Part shown: positions 1-13,547 of the stretch, one piece after another
How the letters are laid out: each line of letters starts with the position of its first letter
How positions within the stretch are numbered: the first letter of the stretch is position 1
DNA from: Gavia stellata
Lineage: Eukaryota > Chordata > Aves > Gaviiformes > Gaviidae
Assembly: GCF_030936135.1 (NCBI RefSeq)
Contig: NC_082595.1
Span: forward strand, 8,787,430-8,851,429
Direction of reading: 5' to 3'
DNA: 64,000 nucleotides
Program-made: the position numbers and the translations under genes
Notes under the pieces: generated by a model
Told to the model about the DNA's origin: nothing
What the model saw: only the letters and a program-made list of their open reading frames with translations
The model's database searches: none

Positions 1-3000
1 AGCAGAAGCATAAACGAGATTTTTAAACTAATTAATTCATGCTTTTTATGCTGAAAATTTCTAATAACTTAATTTACAGTTCTTCATAAGAATTGGTGTG
101 TCAGTTCACCTCCAGATTGTCTGCTTTCTTGACTCCCTAGAAAAACTAGACAATTTTCTCCTCATTGCTGACTCTTGTCTTCGCTCTCATATTCTTGCAG
201 GTTTTTCTGAGTTTCCTGTTCTCTCAACAGCTGGCCTCAATTTCATCATCCAAAACTTCATTTCTCTAGGCAATCAGGCAAATGAATTGTCTTCATCCAT
301 GTTTAAAACAAATTCATTCCAAATTAGTCCGTGCCCCTTCAGCGTTAATTTTCCATGACTATTATAGTCATTGAGCTTTATAGCATGAACACAAGCAAAT
401 ATTAAGTTTGAAGGCTTAAATGTTTTTCAGTGAATTTGAAACTGTGGGCTACATCTTCAGCTGTGATTTGAGTCAGTAGGAGTCTTCAAAGCCAAGGGAT
501 ATGGTTTACATGACGTTGTGAGAGCAGTAACTTTGTTGTCTTCATGCTAGTCAAAGAGCTGGCCTGTAACTAGTCAAAATAAGTTGTTTCAAATTATGAA
601 TATTAACAAATTCTAATACAAATTGCTTAACTTACTCAACTATGAAGCCGAAAATGTTGAATGTATCTAAGTACCACTTCATTGTAGTCCAAAGTTGACA
701 TAAATGAGCTGCTTGCTATTTTGATCTGGGATAGTTGCCTGAAAAATGTTTAATATTTATTACAGTAGTAAACATTTAAATATGTAATGCACTGAGGAAT
801 TTTGCAGTTGAATCAGAGAACAGGGAAATCGCATACAGCCATAAGGTTTTAGAACATTTCTTAGATATAAGTAAGATATACCTCTGACATATTAGTATTC
901 ATATAAGGAAATGAAGATTCAAATCTTGGAGAGTCAGTCAAGACCAGAAGCTGTGGCTTCGCTCCTCCTTTGAACTATTCTCCAAAGGAACCCTATTTAG
1001 ATGGACTAAATTACCCTCAGAGAGCTCTCTCTATCTGCACTCAGTACAAAAAGCATGTAAACCTATTAGTTACGTATTTAAAACTCTTATTACCTTATTC
1101 GACGTGCAATTGCTTAGTGAGGGCTTATTCCACAGTTCTTAACATTCTCCCGTCATGAATTAGGGTACTGGTAAATATTATCAAATTACTTAACATTTAA
1201 AGCAAGGCTCAAGTGGAAAAGTAATGTATGAGAGTATTACTTCTGTCCTATGTATGTTTGGAATTTAATACAAAATGATGCAAATATTTCATTGCTTGTC
1301 TGCTGATTCAACTTGATCCAGTTTGCTTTGGTGACGAAGTTATTGTGTGGTGCTTGTATGAAGGTAAATTTGACTCGAGGTGTGTCAGGAAGAGAGGCAA
1401 TGTAGGTATCCAAATAAAGTAATTTCCACTGAGCAGATCTAGTCACAGCAGAACTTGTTCCCCTTGTGGGCTTTCTAAAGAGAAAAGTTAAAGGTTGAGA
1501 AAACATGGACTGAATTACTTCTACAGAAATCGGTCCTCCACATCCAGGCTGAAGTATGTTGGCAAGTTGTCCATGAATATTTTATTTCCATATTAATCTG
1601 CAATGCAGTGAAATAAGTCCTCTCCACTTGGGGAGTGGGGGCAGTTTCTATAATAAAAAGCTAGTGTTCAGTCTGGCAGCTTCAAAAGGAAGGTTTTCAG
1701 CATCTTTGAAGTTCCCTATCACTGCTGTCCAGCTGTCATTGTGGACTAACATATCAAACAGGTTCCAGATTATTTCAGTGATGCTCAGTGTTTTATTTAA
1801 ATTTGTAAAAAAGTGTCCTACTTATCAGACTAGTAGTGTTTCGCATATGCTTTTTATAGCCAGGAGTATTTGGCTTCACGGCATCATGTGAAACAAACAC
1901 CCTCAAGTCCCTGCTCCTCATGCTATTTTTGCTCTCTTTTTATGTGTTGCTGTTGGTGGTTTAGTTCAGGCTTCCCTGATGTATCAGTGGACACCCTCGG
2001 GAGCTTTTCGTGGCAGGGAGAAGAATCCCAGTTCTTGATTATAAGAGATTGACATATTGGTCACGAATGCTTAAGACTAGCAGGCACTTCCTACACAAAA
2101 GCCTTTACAGAAAATGCTCAAAATAAAAAGACTGGAAGTTGGGGAATGGAGCAGGGGGAAGACAAGACACTGTATCTTGTCAGCTCCCTTTTTATTCTAT
2201 TTACCTACAAGGAGATTTCATCTCATTCAAGTAGGAGGGAGCACTAGCAATGGGAAATATCTGTCTTCAGAGGCAAAGGGAAGAGGGGCCAGACACTGGG
2301 AGATGTGTGTGACAATGCATGGGTTATGGGGAGCAAACACTTCACCCCAGTTCAGTTTTAGTTATCCTTTCCTTAAACAGATGCCCAGGAAAGATTATGA
2401 AACAGCTTTATGGAAGCAGACTCTAGTTCAGCATTATAGAACAGGAATAAATTTCAAATTGCAGATTTCTGGTTTCTCCTTCTTGTTAATTTCCGGATTT
2501 ATTTGTGATTAATTTTTTTCCTGGAAGTAAAGCCTTGGAAGACTGTCCTTTGTATTTTTACTGCTTCAATTGTTCCACAAATTGAATATGATCTTTACAT
2601 AGGGTAATGTATCACAAAAACATCTTGGAAGCAAGGAAGATGAGAACAATTCCTGAAATCCCTTTTAAAATATCCTAAGAGGAACAATGTCTCCTATAAG
2701 TCAGCACATGGTAGGTGGAAAGGAATTTACATTCTGAAAGCTGGAACTTCTGTCAGCAGCTGACTGTGGTCTTGGTTGCCTGGCCAGTTTGGCTTTTGGG
2801 GGCTGAGTCACACTAATTTGTGAATCTGTCAAAAGAGAAAGAATACATCTCCAGATTGCAAACATAATGTTACTTTGACACTGAACGTTTCAGTTCAGCA
2901 GTTGAAATGAGAAAACAAAACAGAGAAACAAGACTTAAGCTGGGTAACGTGAGCTTTCTTGGTTTTAGTCACGCTTGAGGTCCTGAGTCAATACCCTGGG

Positions 3001-6000
3001 CTACCTCCACACAACTTGAAGGCTTGAGTCAGCTTCAGAGTTTCCCAGATTCTGCTTCTGTTGTATGAGTGCTCCGAGTTCCACCGTATCTTCCTGGATC
3101 ATGACTTCCAAATTAAAATTTCTATAGAACTGCTACAGTTATTCATATCAATTTTATGTCCCCCAGCCCTTCTGAGTAAGTTTTCTTGCAGATTTCAATC
3201 AGGTTATTCATATAAGGCTGAAAGATGGGACACACATCTGTAATACTGAATTGTGAAGGACAAAACTGTTTCAGTCTCGAATTTCATTTTTTTGGATATC
3301 CAGCAAACAATGCCTTATTGTGTAAAATAAACTGAGAAGGATGAATCCTAACTATGAACTTCCTTTTAATACGCTAAATTATAATGGATTGATAGGGTAT
3401 GTCCTTCAACCTGTGCAGCAGGTTAAGGACACATTTCATGATGGAAAAATGTGATTTCAAAGCGTGCTTGCTATAACTACAGATGGGGTGGCCTTTGTCC
3501 CACAGAGAGCAAATACCATTAGAAGTGCAATCTGATGCTCTGCTCATGATGATAGTGAGGTCCTACTTTTTTCTGAGCCTCAGAGAAACTATAGTACTTG
3601 CCAGTGCTTTCACCAATATGACTAAATATCAACCTTTTTGTAGTTGCAAAACATTCTTGTCCTTTGCATTCACTAAAAAAGAGGAAAAAATAAGTTAAAG
3701 TTCCTTTATATCTTGATTTTAGGCAAAACAGAGTTGGAAATTGTACATAGAACCCAAATAGTACAAGAGGATTAAAAGCCAGCAACAAATTTTGATGGCA
3801 TTAAAACTTTTAAAGCATTTTCCTTAAATAGAGATTTTGGTTGCAAGAATAATCATGGAAACTTCTGTCTGTTCTGAAATCACTTAGGTTCCTCCTTTTT
3901 ATTTAAAGAGAAAATTTTCCCAGCAGAATAGAAATGGTATGGAGTAAGCGATCCACTCCCTGCCCACAAATAATGAACTGTCGAAGGTAAAAGAACCACC
4001 AACCTGTCATGTCTTCATCTGAACCCTGATGCCATTACTAGCTCTCCTGAAAAGTTACTAAGCCTTAACAGCAGCCTCAAAGTTCAGTCCTCACAGGATG
4101 GCTAGCAAGATCAGAGCTACAGCTGGGATGGATCTTGTTCACAAGCTTAGAAGCTGAAATGTATCTGAAAAAGTTTACAGAATATCAGAATACCAAATTC
4201 TATTCTTTGAAGAATCTATTCTCTCTAATTAACTGAAACTGGAAAGGAATATCACCAGTCGTTTGACATTCATAATAGATTTATTTCTAGGGTGGACTAC
4301 TGAAGTCAGTAGTTTTTTCTTTCCTCTAAATACAGTGCCTTAATGTATGAAACTTTCAAACGCTTGTTAATTTTTCCAGCTGTAGGAACACTAGATTGTT
4401 ATGGAGATAACTGGATAAATGTAAAAATTAAAAATAATTTTAAAACTGAAAATAATTTCAATTGTTGAAAGCTTCTGGAGTAGACAACAGAAGTGTCAAA
4501 AGGCTGGATGTACAGTGAAATGCTTAGAATACAAATAATGAAGTCATATTTATGTGACACCAGCCATATTTATATGACTGAGTTAATTTTTAGTAAGTTT
4601 TAAAAAAGTTTAAAGCGAATGCTTCTGGGTTTTTTGGTAGACAACTACTTGAATAATTTGTAAAGATTAATTGAAAAGTAATTGCATTCTTCTGGAACTT
4701 AGTTTCAACAAAGGACTTCTGGAATGTTTTAGTGACTAGGAAGTAAAATGCACCTTTTAAATATGCAAATAAGATGATTCATTAATAGTCATGTTGCCCC
4801 TGAAAACTGGACTGTAGTATGAGGCCACTTTCTCATTTATAGTCGATTATACTTGTGTCATGCTGATATAATGCTGGTATCTTTAGTGTTACTTGGTAAA
4901 ATTTATATAATAAATTAACATCAAATGTATGGAAGATGATGGTAATTACTTCTCTTTATCCCAAACATCCAAATGCTGAAAGGCACAAATATAGACATTT
5001 GTGTGGGGTTTTTTTTGTCAAGGTGTCCTTGAATGAGAGGATTTAAACCTCGACGGTGTTGCTTGGGCCCAAGCCAAGTCATGTGTCCTCATTGGTCTTG
5101 AGGCTTTTCCTGTGAATGCAGCTGTCACTCGCCTTTGCATTTTATCCTAACGGGATGAGACTTCTCTGTCCACTCCCTGTCTAAGACTATGGATGTGTAG
5201 CTAATGCTATAGGAACCCCTAGCTATTTAGAACCTCTCACTTGAGCTCGATGGTTTTTCATTGCTCTGAGACCAACTCTGCAAGAAAAATATCTTAATTA
5301 TGAGATTTATAAAATATGTATTAAGCAAATGAGCTTGATTAAAAATATATACATACATCATATTTAATATAAATTATGTGCAAAGTGCAAGGGGATCATT
5401 GCCTGCTGTTTAAACCTTCTCTATATGCATAAGCTGCATTGTTTTAGCAATATTGATAAAGCTAAAGCAGTGCATTCCCCAGTCTTCAGCTATATCAGTA
5501 TAAGCATATTGATGCACATACAGTTTATTTCTCTTCCCTTAGGGAAACTGCGATATTAGTATTTACCTTTACTCAGAGATTTCAAAGAGAAGTCAATTGG
5601 ACTATGGCTGTACCAATTGTTTGCATTTTTTGCATGGTCCTGATGAAAATTGCTCTGACATTTGTGCATATTCATTAGGATGGTCATGAAAATGCAATGA
5701 TAGTGGCGTAAAGTATTTCTGCCTCTCACAAAACAAACAGAATACATTTTCCTATGGTTTTGTCGATTTAGTGATGTTCTATTTCTGTTACATGCAGACT
5801 CTGTCCCTCTTCCTCTGTTTTCTGTTGTATCTGTTAAGATCCTGGGCATCATGTGCTGTGGCTTGTCAAGGAGATAGGTGTAATTACAGGTGGGCTGAGT
5901 ACAGCCAAGAAGAATGTATCATGGCTGAGTTCTGCCTCCTTTTCCATCAGCGGTATAACTAATTTATATATCCCTCTTTGACTTAGCTAGTAGTTTTTGA

Positions 6001-7039
6001 GTGCCCTGTAGACACTTAAAATTCTCTGGGCCCTCTTCCCCTTTAAAGCTCCTGGGAAGGGGAGAGACACTAGGAAGCATCATGTCCTAGAAAGTCATGT
6101 CTCGGTCTACATAACTGGTTCAAAAACTGCCACTAGTCCTGGCCTTGGAAGGAGATTTTAAGGATCAAATAAATACACAACTTGGGATGTGCTTCCTTGA
6201 AGAAGACTGACACTATCTATAAAGCTTGCTATGTTTAGAATGGGTGATCTTGTTCTTGCTAATACCCTTGTATCCAATTTTGGCACTAACTTGACTCCTT
6301 GGTGAGTGGATTCAATCTGCTAAATCCTCTGGATGGAGTGGGACTGCCTGTTTGGGCAGCAGTCAGCTGTTAGATTGGTTCTGCTGCATCTTCTAGCAGC
6401 ACCCTTTCCCTCTGATTGTCCTGACATACTTCCTCGGCTATGTGCTTATCTCCCACTGGACTTGCTTTCTAGATTGCGTTTATTATGAAACTAGAATGAG
6501 GTTAAATCAACCTTTCCTCAAAGAGCTACTCCACTGGGAGTTTTGTGGAGAAAAACAAGGGGACTGTTTCCTCTACAGTCACTTCTCTTACCGTGTGCTG
6601 TCGCCCAGCATTTTGAAGGACTTTCTAGGCTTTCTCTTTTAGAAACAGCTTCACCAGTAGAGATGCAAATCCATGATTCCTTGCTGTGACGATTAGATTG
6701 TATTTTCATGTTATTGATCCTATTTCTGTTTTAGTTGATCATATAAGAAAGATTTATAAAGATGCAGGGTCCTACTATCAATTTTCCTTTGCCCTGGAAT
6801 ATTAATTATTGACTGCCCTCTAGCATTTCACAGGACCAGTCTGTTGGAGCATTCGGCCAGCATATGAAACTTCCATTTTTTTGGCTTTCAATAGTAGATC
6901 TTTTTGTTAGTAACCAAAACTAGATTTACTGCTAAGTTAAGCACTTTCCTGAACTTAAGAAAAAGGGTTCATTTTGACATTTGACAGTTAAACTTGGAAA
7001 TTTTACTGCAGTTGGTAATTCTTTGGTATTTTGTTCCTT
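1..7039. other. 5' flank, no gene recognised
   Basis: AT-rich non-coding DNA. All ORFs are short (132 codons or fewer), lack recognisable domains and have no splice context I trust. In amniotes the gene upstream of USH2A is expected to be ESRRG, but no ESRRG coding exon is visible. Confidence 0.6.
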
Positions 7040-7185
7040 CCTGCACATCTCATAGTGCTTTGCTAAAGTGACTGCCAATCTTCTCGATTTGTAGATCAGG
7101 AAACTAAGACACAGACATGCACAATTACTGATTTCTGAGCTCTAATTAGAATTTGGACTTTCTGACTGTTTTATTTTGTCTTCAG
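7040..7185 (+). repeat. MIR/CORE-SINE-like remnant
   Basis: The sequence tgctttgctaaag, then gatttgtagatcaggaaact, then aagacacagac and aattagaatttgga follows the order of the MIR core and 3' part (TGCTTTAC..., TTTACAGATGAGGAAACTGAGGC..., GCTGGGATTTGAAC). It is heavily diverged. The family call is by remembered consensus. Confidence 0.5.
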
Positions 7186-10100
7186 ATAGCCTCACTTAAC
7201 CTAGCATCTGAATTTTATTATGAGAAGGATGTCTATTTATTTTATTTAAACTAGCCTATAATTATCCTACAATTCTAGAAAAGTACAGAATCCTACAGTG
7301 TGTGCTAATGGTCCTCAGAATTTACAGTATAGAATAAGGTGCACAGAATTACTTTATGCAAGAATGTGTATGCAGTTACAGCAGATATAATACTTGTTGA
7401 ACATAACTGGGAATAATGAACATCTCAGCATTAGGATGATGAATAATGTTAATGTGTTTCACTCACAGGTGGAAGTGTAAAGAGCTTAACTCAGTGGCTC
7501 TAGGGAGATGGCTGTCTCTTTAAATGCAACACACTTTTTAAATGATTCTTGAAGAAAAGTGGTGCCAGGAGCTGAGGAATCACTACTTTAAAGAAAAGCA
7601 TGTGGCTTCTACAGGCACTGCATGCATTTGAAAGATGGCACATAATGGCACAGGGGAACTTTGGAGTGAAATAGTACTGATGGCAAAGTTCTTGCTCCAT
7701 ATCGGTCTGAAGTGGAAAGAGGACCTGAAGTCAACTGTACTATGCTCCCAAAGCAGCTGTGTCTTTTCAGGGCTGGGGTAGTAAATCAGTCCTGGTTGCT
7801 GGAAATGATTTGAAGAGATAACTGTTACTTGAGAAATACTGCACTATGCTGGCACAGGTGAGCTGTAAAGGGGTGGGAGGAAGGGAAGAAAACAGGCTTA
7901 CTTGGTTTCTTCTTAGTTCCTCATGGAGGGGAGCAGATGGGGAGACAGCAGCAGCTCCTCCCCTATGTCTTACTCTTGCTGCTCCTCAAGGATCTTGCTG
8001 GTGCAGCAGGAAGGGTTTAATTGCTCCTTCTGCCATGGGGAGACATTGAATGTGTCTTGTACAGGAAAGAAGGGCAGTGTGACTCTGTTCTGGAGATGAA
8101 GGTCCTACCTCACCATTACTGGGCCTACTACTGCAGCAGCTAGGCAAAGCACAGCAATAACAATTTTATGGCTCTGGAGTTTTTCCTCCAGGTCTCTCCT
8201 TTAGGACATACAGAAGACAGAGAGCCCTTGAAGAAAAGGGATTTACCTCAAACTTTGGAGAACTTTAGACTGAGGCGAGTTCAGGGTAGAAACTTTCAGA
8301 GGGAAGGGAAGCTGGATAGAAGAGAGAGAGGAAAACTAAAGGTAGGAGAATTAGTGAGGGCTATGTGCTGTGAAGGAGAGGGATATGTTGAAAAGCAGAA
8401 GAAGAAACCAGTGGGAAATAAGGATTCTGAGGGCAGAAGAGAAGTGTTTGAGGGACCTGATGCTGGTTGAAAAGTTGGTTGCCTAATTATATGAAACTTG
8501 GACAAATCCTAATGTAACTTCTCAGTTTGTCAACATGTATATGCCAAGTCAAAGTCCACCTCCTCTGCTGTTACCTGAGGACCGTGCTGAAGGCACTGAC
8601 TGTAACTGGACCCAAAAAGAGAAGAGGAGGCAGCTGCAGAGCTGGAGTAGCCTCCTTTGGGATGGAATGAAAAGTTGGAAGATGTGGAATCATGTTTTCC
8701 CGAAAGAAGGCTTGGGGCAAGGAAGGTGAGATCAGCTTGTTCAAGGTTGAGCAGGATGCTTGTTGCTTAATGATGATAAAGCAGAAGGGGGTGCCTGGTA
8801 AAGCAGCTATGGAAAGCAGCCATGAAATAGGGGATTAAAGGAGAAGGTCTAAAGGAAAATGAAAAATAGGGGCAGGGATTTGACTGAGAGTCTGGAGAAG
8901 GTGTTGATAATCAGTTGATGAAAACAGAGAATTGATTAATTAGGTACAGATAATGTATTGAAAGGGTTGAAGGCCAGGGGACGGATTAGAGAATTTTTTG
9001 TGGAGAATGGGCTAATAAAAGAAAAGAGAAGCCGTTACTTGGACATGTCCTGTGCTGGAAACTGTCAGGAAAGCAAATGATTGATTGGGGTGGGGAGAGG
9101 TGTGGAGGAAATAACAGATGTTGTGGGGAGAGAAAAGGTCAATTATTAGAGCCCAAGTGCTACAGCTGTATAGGATGGCCCTTCCTGCTTGGACAGGCCA
9201 TTATTTCAACCTACCATGGTCATGCAAAAGAAAATATGTGTAAAGAATACCTTGCAGAGATTTCCTTTCACTGGATTTACTGTGTGGAGATGTACAGTCT
9301 AGCTCAGTATTTTCAAGTGAAGGAAGCCTGTAGAACTTGTTGCCTAAAAGAGTCTTTCATTTCTGCCTTTCTAGTAACAAAGAAAGTTTTTGGTGTTAAA
9401 ATAAACGATATGATGTACTGTACTTCTAAAGCTGTTAAAAGACTCTTAACAGCTCTATAAAATACTTGCCGCCTCCTCCTGTGCTTTCAGAAAATTTTAC
9501 TCTAATATTTATTTCACTGGCTTATACAGAATTTCCTCCCCTTTAAAACATAAGTTGTTAATTATTTCTGGGTTGTCATGATCAACTCCCCTCTAGCTAT
9601 TAAAATGTACTTGCATTGTAGCTTTATTATTACTTGCAAAATATTGGAAAAAATAATTTTGCTAGGCAGTTAAATTCGAAATAAATATTGACTTGGCTAT
9701 GCAAATGGATCTTTTATGTTAATTTCCTGCAAATATTCAAATGCTGTAGTTTTACGAGAAAAAGCACTCAAAAACAAGTCTTTATGAATATTCACTGAAA
9801 GTTAAGTTTGAATTGTACACTTGAGCCTAACCTTTGAAAGTCATGTTGCATGGGTTAGTCTACATAGGTCATTTCACACAATAGCAAAACTAGTAGCATG
9901 CAACTAGTCAACACTGCACAAATACGAGCTAATATTGGTATAAGGTGTTTGCAGAACATGATACAAATGAAAGCTTTAAATATACTGCGGAACTCTTCAG
10001 TTTTTCAGAACTCTTTATGAACAGAAGACAAGGCAAAATTGATGAACAAATCAGTTGTCAAGACTTTGCTCACCACTAATTCAAATATTAAAAAGCAATT

Positions 10101-12609
10101 GTGACAGTGCAGAACACCCATGGTGTTTTGGGGAGAGAAATGGATTATCTGAAATTCTACCTCAATAGTTCCGGGAATTATGATTCTAAGGAATTATTTT
10201 AAGCTTTAAGTTGGTATTGCGTTGTATAAGTGTAAAACACACATGTGCAATTATACACTGTTTGTGCAAACTAGTTTTGTATCATTGGACTTTTGAGGAA
10301 GTGTATTGCTGCATTTGCTGTCTCCCTTCATCCTTTTTTTTTCTCCTACCAGATTAACATCGTTACAAAGTTGAGCACATTGAAGTTTGGAAATGGTGGT
10401 GTTAAGTTTGCCCTGTATGCAAACTTAATTAGTGTCTCTGGTTTTGGCATCTCCAACAAGATGCTCGACTGAGCATGTGCAAATTGGTGTTTTTGAAGGC
10501 TTATAACTTGATTATAGAAAGATGACTTCTTATATCAAATGCCTGCTTCAGAGCATATAAATTTTAGACATGTGGTCTTCAAAATTTTCCAGTCAAGGCA
10601 CAGACTGCTGTATAGCAAACTAGGCTTTATGGTTTCTTTTCCTTAGTAACCTGCCCCAACCTTCTAGAGCGGTCAGTGGGTCCCAAGACTCTGCTTACCA
10701 TGGGTTAAGAAAGCAGCTGGTAAGGAAAGCTTTTTTGGATGCTATCTGCCATGGATATAACGGGTTGAATCATTAGGATCAGGCTCCCAGTTATGTCACA
10801 ACTTTCTGATGCAGGTCAGATTCTCTGATGGCATCTGTGTGGCTTAGAGCTCCCCAGTGGCTATTGAAGGCTTTCTTTTTTGATGAGATGAACAGTTGTA
10901 ACTAAAAGCTTGAAGCATTCAAATTAGGTCATTTTCCTTGTGCCACAATTCTAATTCTGTTAAATGAATAATACTAGCACACTTTCTTGACTGTTTTCAT
11001 GTATGTATATTAAAGAGCCTTCAAAACACTCTGTGAACAGGATCCATAGTATCTGCTGCAAAATCACTCTCAGGTTTTTTGTTTGTGGTACAGTTTATAT
11101 TGCATGCCTGTTTCTGGCTGCAACGGCCTTTGGATGCTTTCTCACCTATTTACTTTCCTGCAGGTAGTTTATTCACTTTCCTTGTGATGTACAATGGTGT
11201 CCTTGACAAAAGTGTAGTGATCCTTGACCTGGGCAATTGTGCTGTTAGCCCACAATGTGGTTTTGCAAGGTTTTTATACTATTATCTTGTGTATTTGGAT
11301 GAAATACGTAAAGGGAAAAATCATGATCTCTGCTGGGCTGGTTATCTTTGGGGATAGAGGGTGTAGCATGAGTCAGGGCCATTTTCCCAAACTAAGCACT
11401 ATGGAAGATGCTATGGTGTACTTGGGGGGTGGTGGGGCTGTTGAGTATTTGCAGAATATAACAGAAAATGCATTTTGTGATGAATGTACTCTGAATTTCC
11501 TTTCAGATACCTGTTAGACCTGCAAGGATTCTTGGAGCAGGCCTTGCTGGTTGCTAGAAAGAGGTGGGACAGAGCAAAGCCTGATTTGTATACTTCAGGA
11601 ATGCCAAGAAATGCACACAAGTCACAGTCTGGTATCTTTGGTCACTTGGTAACTCCCATTTTTGTCAGGTGCATGTTCCATGACTCCTAGCTGTTCCCAT
11701 GTTGTCTGATGGCCCGAGATGGTAGCTAGTGTCTGGGAATTTATTACTGCATTGTTTTCTGTCAGACCTCAGACCAATGTTTTCCCCTCATCCCTTTTGT
11801 GGTAAACAAAGTTCTTTATGTTTGAATACTTCTGGGAAGGTAATTCTGACAAAAGAGCTACAGTGTTTAAAGACTACCAGAACATGAAAACACTGCAAAG
11901 TGACTGATAACATTTTAGCAGGAATTACTATTTATCTTTTATGACCTTAGGAAAAAGATCTGTATTAAAGCAGAGACGTTCCAGGAACAGTTGAGGAGAT
12001 TGTCTGACGTGGGATGAAGGGCTTGTTAAAATGCATTAAGAGTTATGACAGAGGATGATTTCTTAGCAATTGTATATGTTGCCAAACAATTTTGTCACTA
12101 TATAGCTAGTGAAAGTCCAAACATGCTAAGGTGACAAGTTACTGGAGGCTTTGTAATTGACAGGAACTCGTCAGGAAAGATACCAGCCAGGTTGCAGCTC
12201 ATGCAACTTCCATAATGAAGATAAAATTTATACATGCTTTATATATCTTCAGGGGAGGTATTAATTGGCACTTTTCTGTCCAGAAATACATATGAACAGC
12301 CTATTGTAGCTCATGCTCAGCTTACTGATGACAACTTCTCAGCTTGTTTCTGTTTGCTTTGCATAGCAGTACCAAAGAGAGAAATGAGGTTCTTGTCAAA
12401 AACGTCTGAAGGTGCTGACAATGTTTCTTCTTTGCACTTTTTTTGCTGTGGAAAGCGTACCTATGGCACTTCTCTGCTCTTGTTTGTGCTCTTCCGTTGG
12501 TCCTCTGACTTCAAACACCCACCCTACTTTCAGTGCCTAGAAGAAATTCATTCCCCTTTCTCTACCCAGTGAAAGTCTGACCCTAAAACTTGAGAAAATC
12601 TGACCCAGA
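7186..12609. other. 5' flank proximal to promoter, no gene recognised
   Basis: A purine-rich part (about 7,850-9,150) is followed by a distinctly AT-rich stretch (about 9,540-10,560) with an octamer motif ATGCAAAT at 9,699. The remainder is featureless. ORFs up to 127 codons here have no recognisable domain. Confidence 0.5.
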
Positions 12610-13078
12610 GACAGCAAACTCATCGCGTCCAAAACGTTACAAGGCAGACCTTGACAAACGCACCCAGCTGAAGGCCTCCCCCCCCCAGAAAAGGCGGCCG
12701 GACCCCGCCGACACGAACCACGCAGGGTGCCCCACAGAACCGCAGCCTGAAGCGCGGGCCTGAGGAGAGCCGGGGCCTGCCTGCCGCAGGCCGCCCGCCC
12801 CTCCTGAGGCGACGGCCGTTTGCCCAGGACTGCGTTAAATATTTCATACCGCACACCCCGGCGGCAGCGGAATGGCTTCCCGCGGGCCGCCCTTCTCGTC
12901 CCGGGGGAGGAGTGGGTGCGTGTACAGCTAAGCCGGGGTGGGGGGAGGAAGGAAGGAGCCGTGCGCCCCGCATTGCTGCCTGCTGCTGCTGCCGCTTTAA
13001 AACGCGGCAGGTGCCGGGCGGGGGGGGGACGGGGACGGCGGCGGGCCCGGGCCGCGGGGGCGGGGAGGAGGCCGCGGC

Positions 13079-13091
13079 GTTGCCGGGCGAC
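13079..13091 (+). promoter_or_regulatory. RFX X-box-like site
   Basis: GTTGCC, one spacer base, then GGCGAC. The RFX X-box consensus is GTNRCC, 0-3 bases, RGYAAC, so there is one mismatch (G for A in the second half). A further GTTGCC half-site is at 13,102-13,107. RFX factors drive ciliary and hair-cell genes, which fits usherin. A GC-rich context makes chance matches likely. Confidence 0.35.
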
Positions 13092-13399
13092 CGCGGGCGG
13101 CGTTGCCGCGGGGAGCCGCCGGGCGCCGCGCCGCTCTCTTCGCTCCGCTCTGCTCCTCTCCCGGGCGGAGTAAATAACGGTAAATCAACTTATTTATCGG
13201 CTGCCATCGCGCGGTTTGCCGCCTGCCCCTACCCAGCCTGCTGGTGAGCCCCAGCGCAGGCGCTCGCTATTAGAAAGATCCACGGGGGGACAGATGGGGA
13301 ACGTGGTTTTAATCAGCTTTGCCGAGCGCTGAAAGGAGCAGCGTGAGGTGGGCAGCGGGTTAAGGCATGAAGCAGGCCCTCAACTTGAGGGAACGGTAG

Positions 13400-13547
13400 A
13401 CATGGCTGGGGGCTCAGGCCGCCGTTCCCGCTCGCTGGCACCCAGCGCGCCTCGGGAGCGGAGGCAGGGGGGTGTCCCTCAGCGTACCCTGAAATAGCGC
13501 GGTGGGGATGGTGCCGAGCAGCTCCCAGATAGCGGTGTAAAGCTGAG
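13400..13547 (+). other. USH2A: Candidate non-coding USH2A exon 1 (3' end at 13,547; 5' end unknown)
   Basis: A near-perfect donor, gctgag|gtaagc, occurs at 13,548 at the downstream edge of the CpG island. Paired with the acceptor at 13,936 it gives a 389-bp intron 1. A competing donor (ctg|gtgagc) lies at 13,244. The 5' end given here is nominal, because no TATA box or initiator fixes the transcription start. This is inference from splice-site quality only. Confidence 0.4.

Noticed and set aside
2114..2512. 132-codon ORF in the 5' flank
   Set aside because: No recognisable motif, homologous family or flanking splice signals that would make it a gene.
1..12600. Search for ESRRG 3' exons upstream of USH2A
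   Set aside because: ESRRG is the expected neighbour in amniotes, but no nuclear-receptor ligand-binding-domain coding sequence is visible here; it must lie outside the window.
12537..13247. Overlapping ORFs on both strands in the CpG island
   Set aside because: Arg/Pro/Gly/Ala-rich translations open only because GC-rich DNA has few stop codons.
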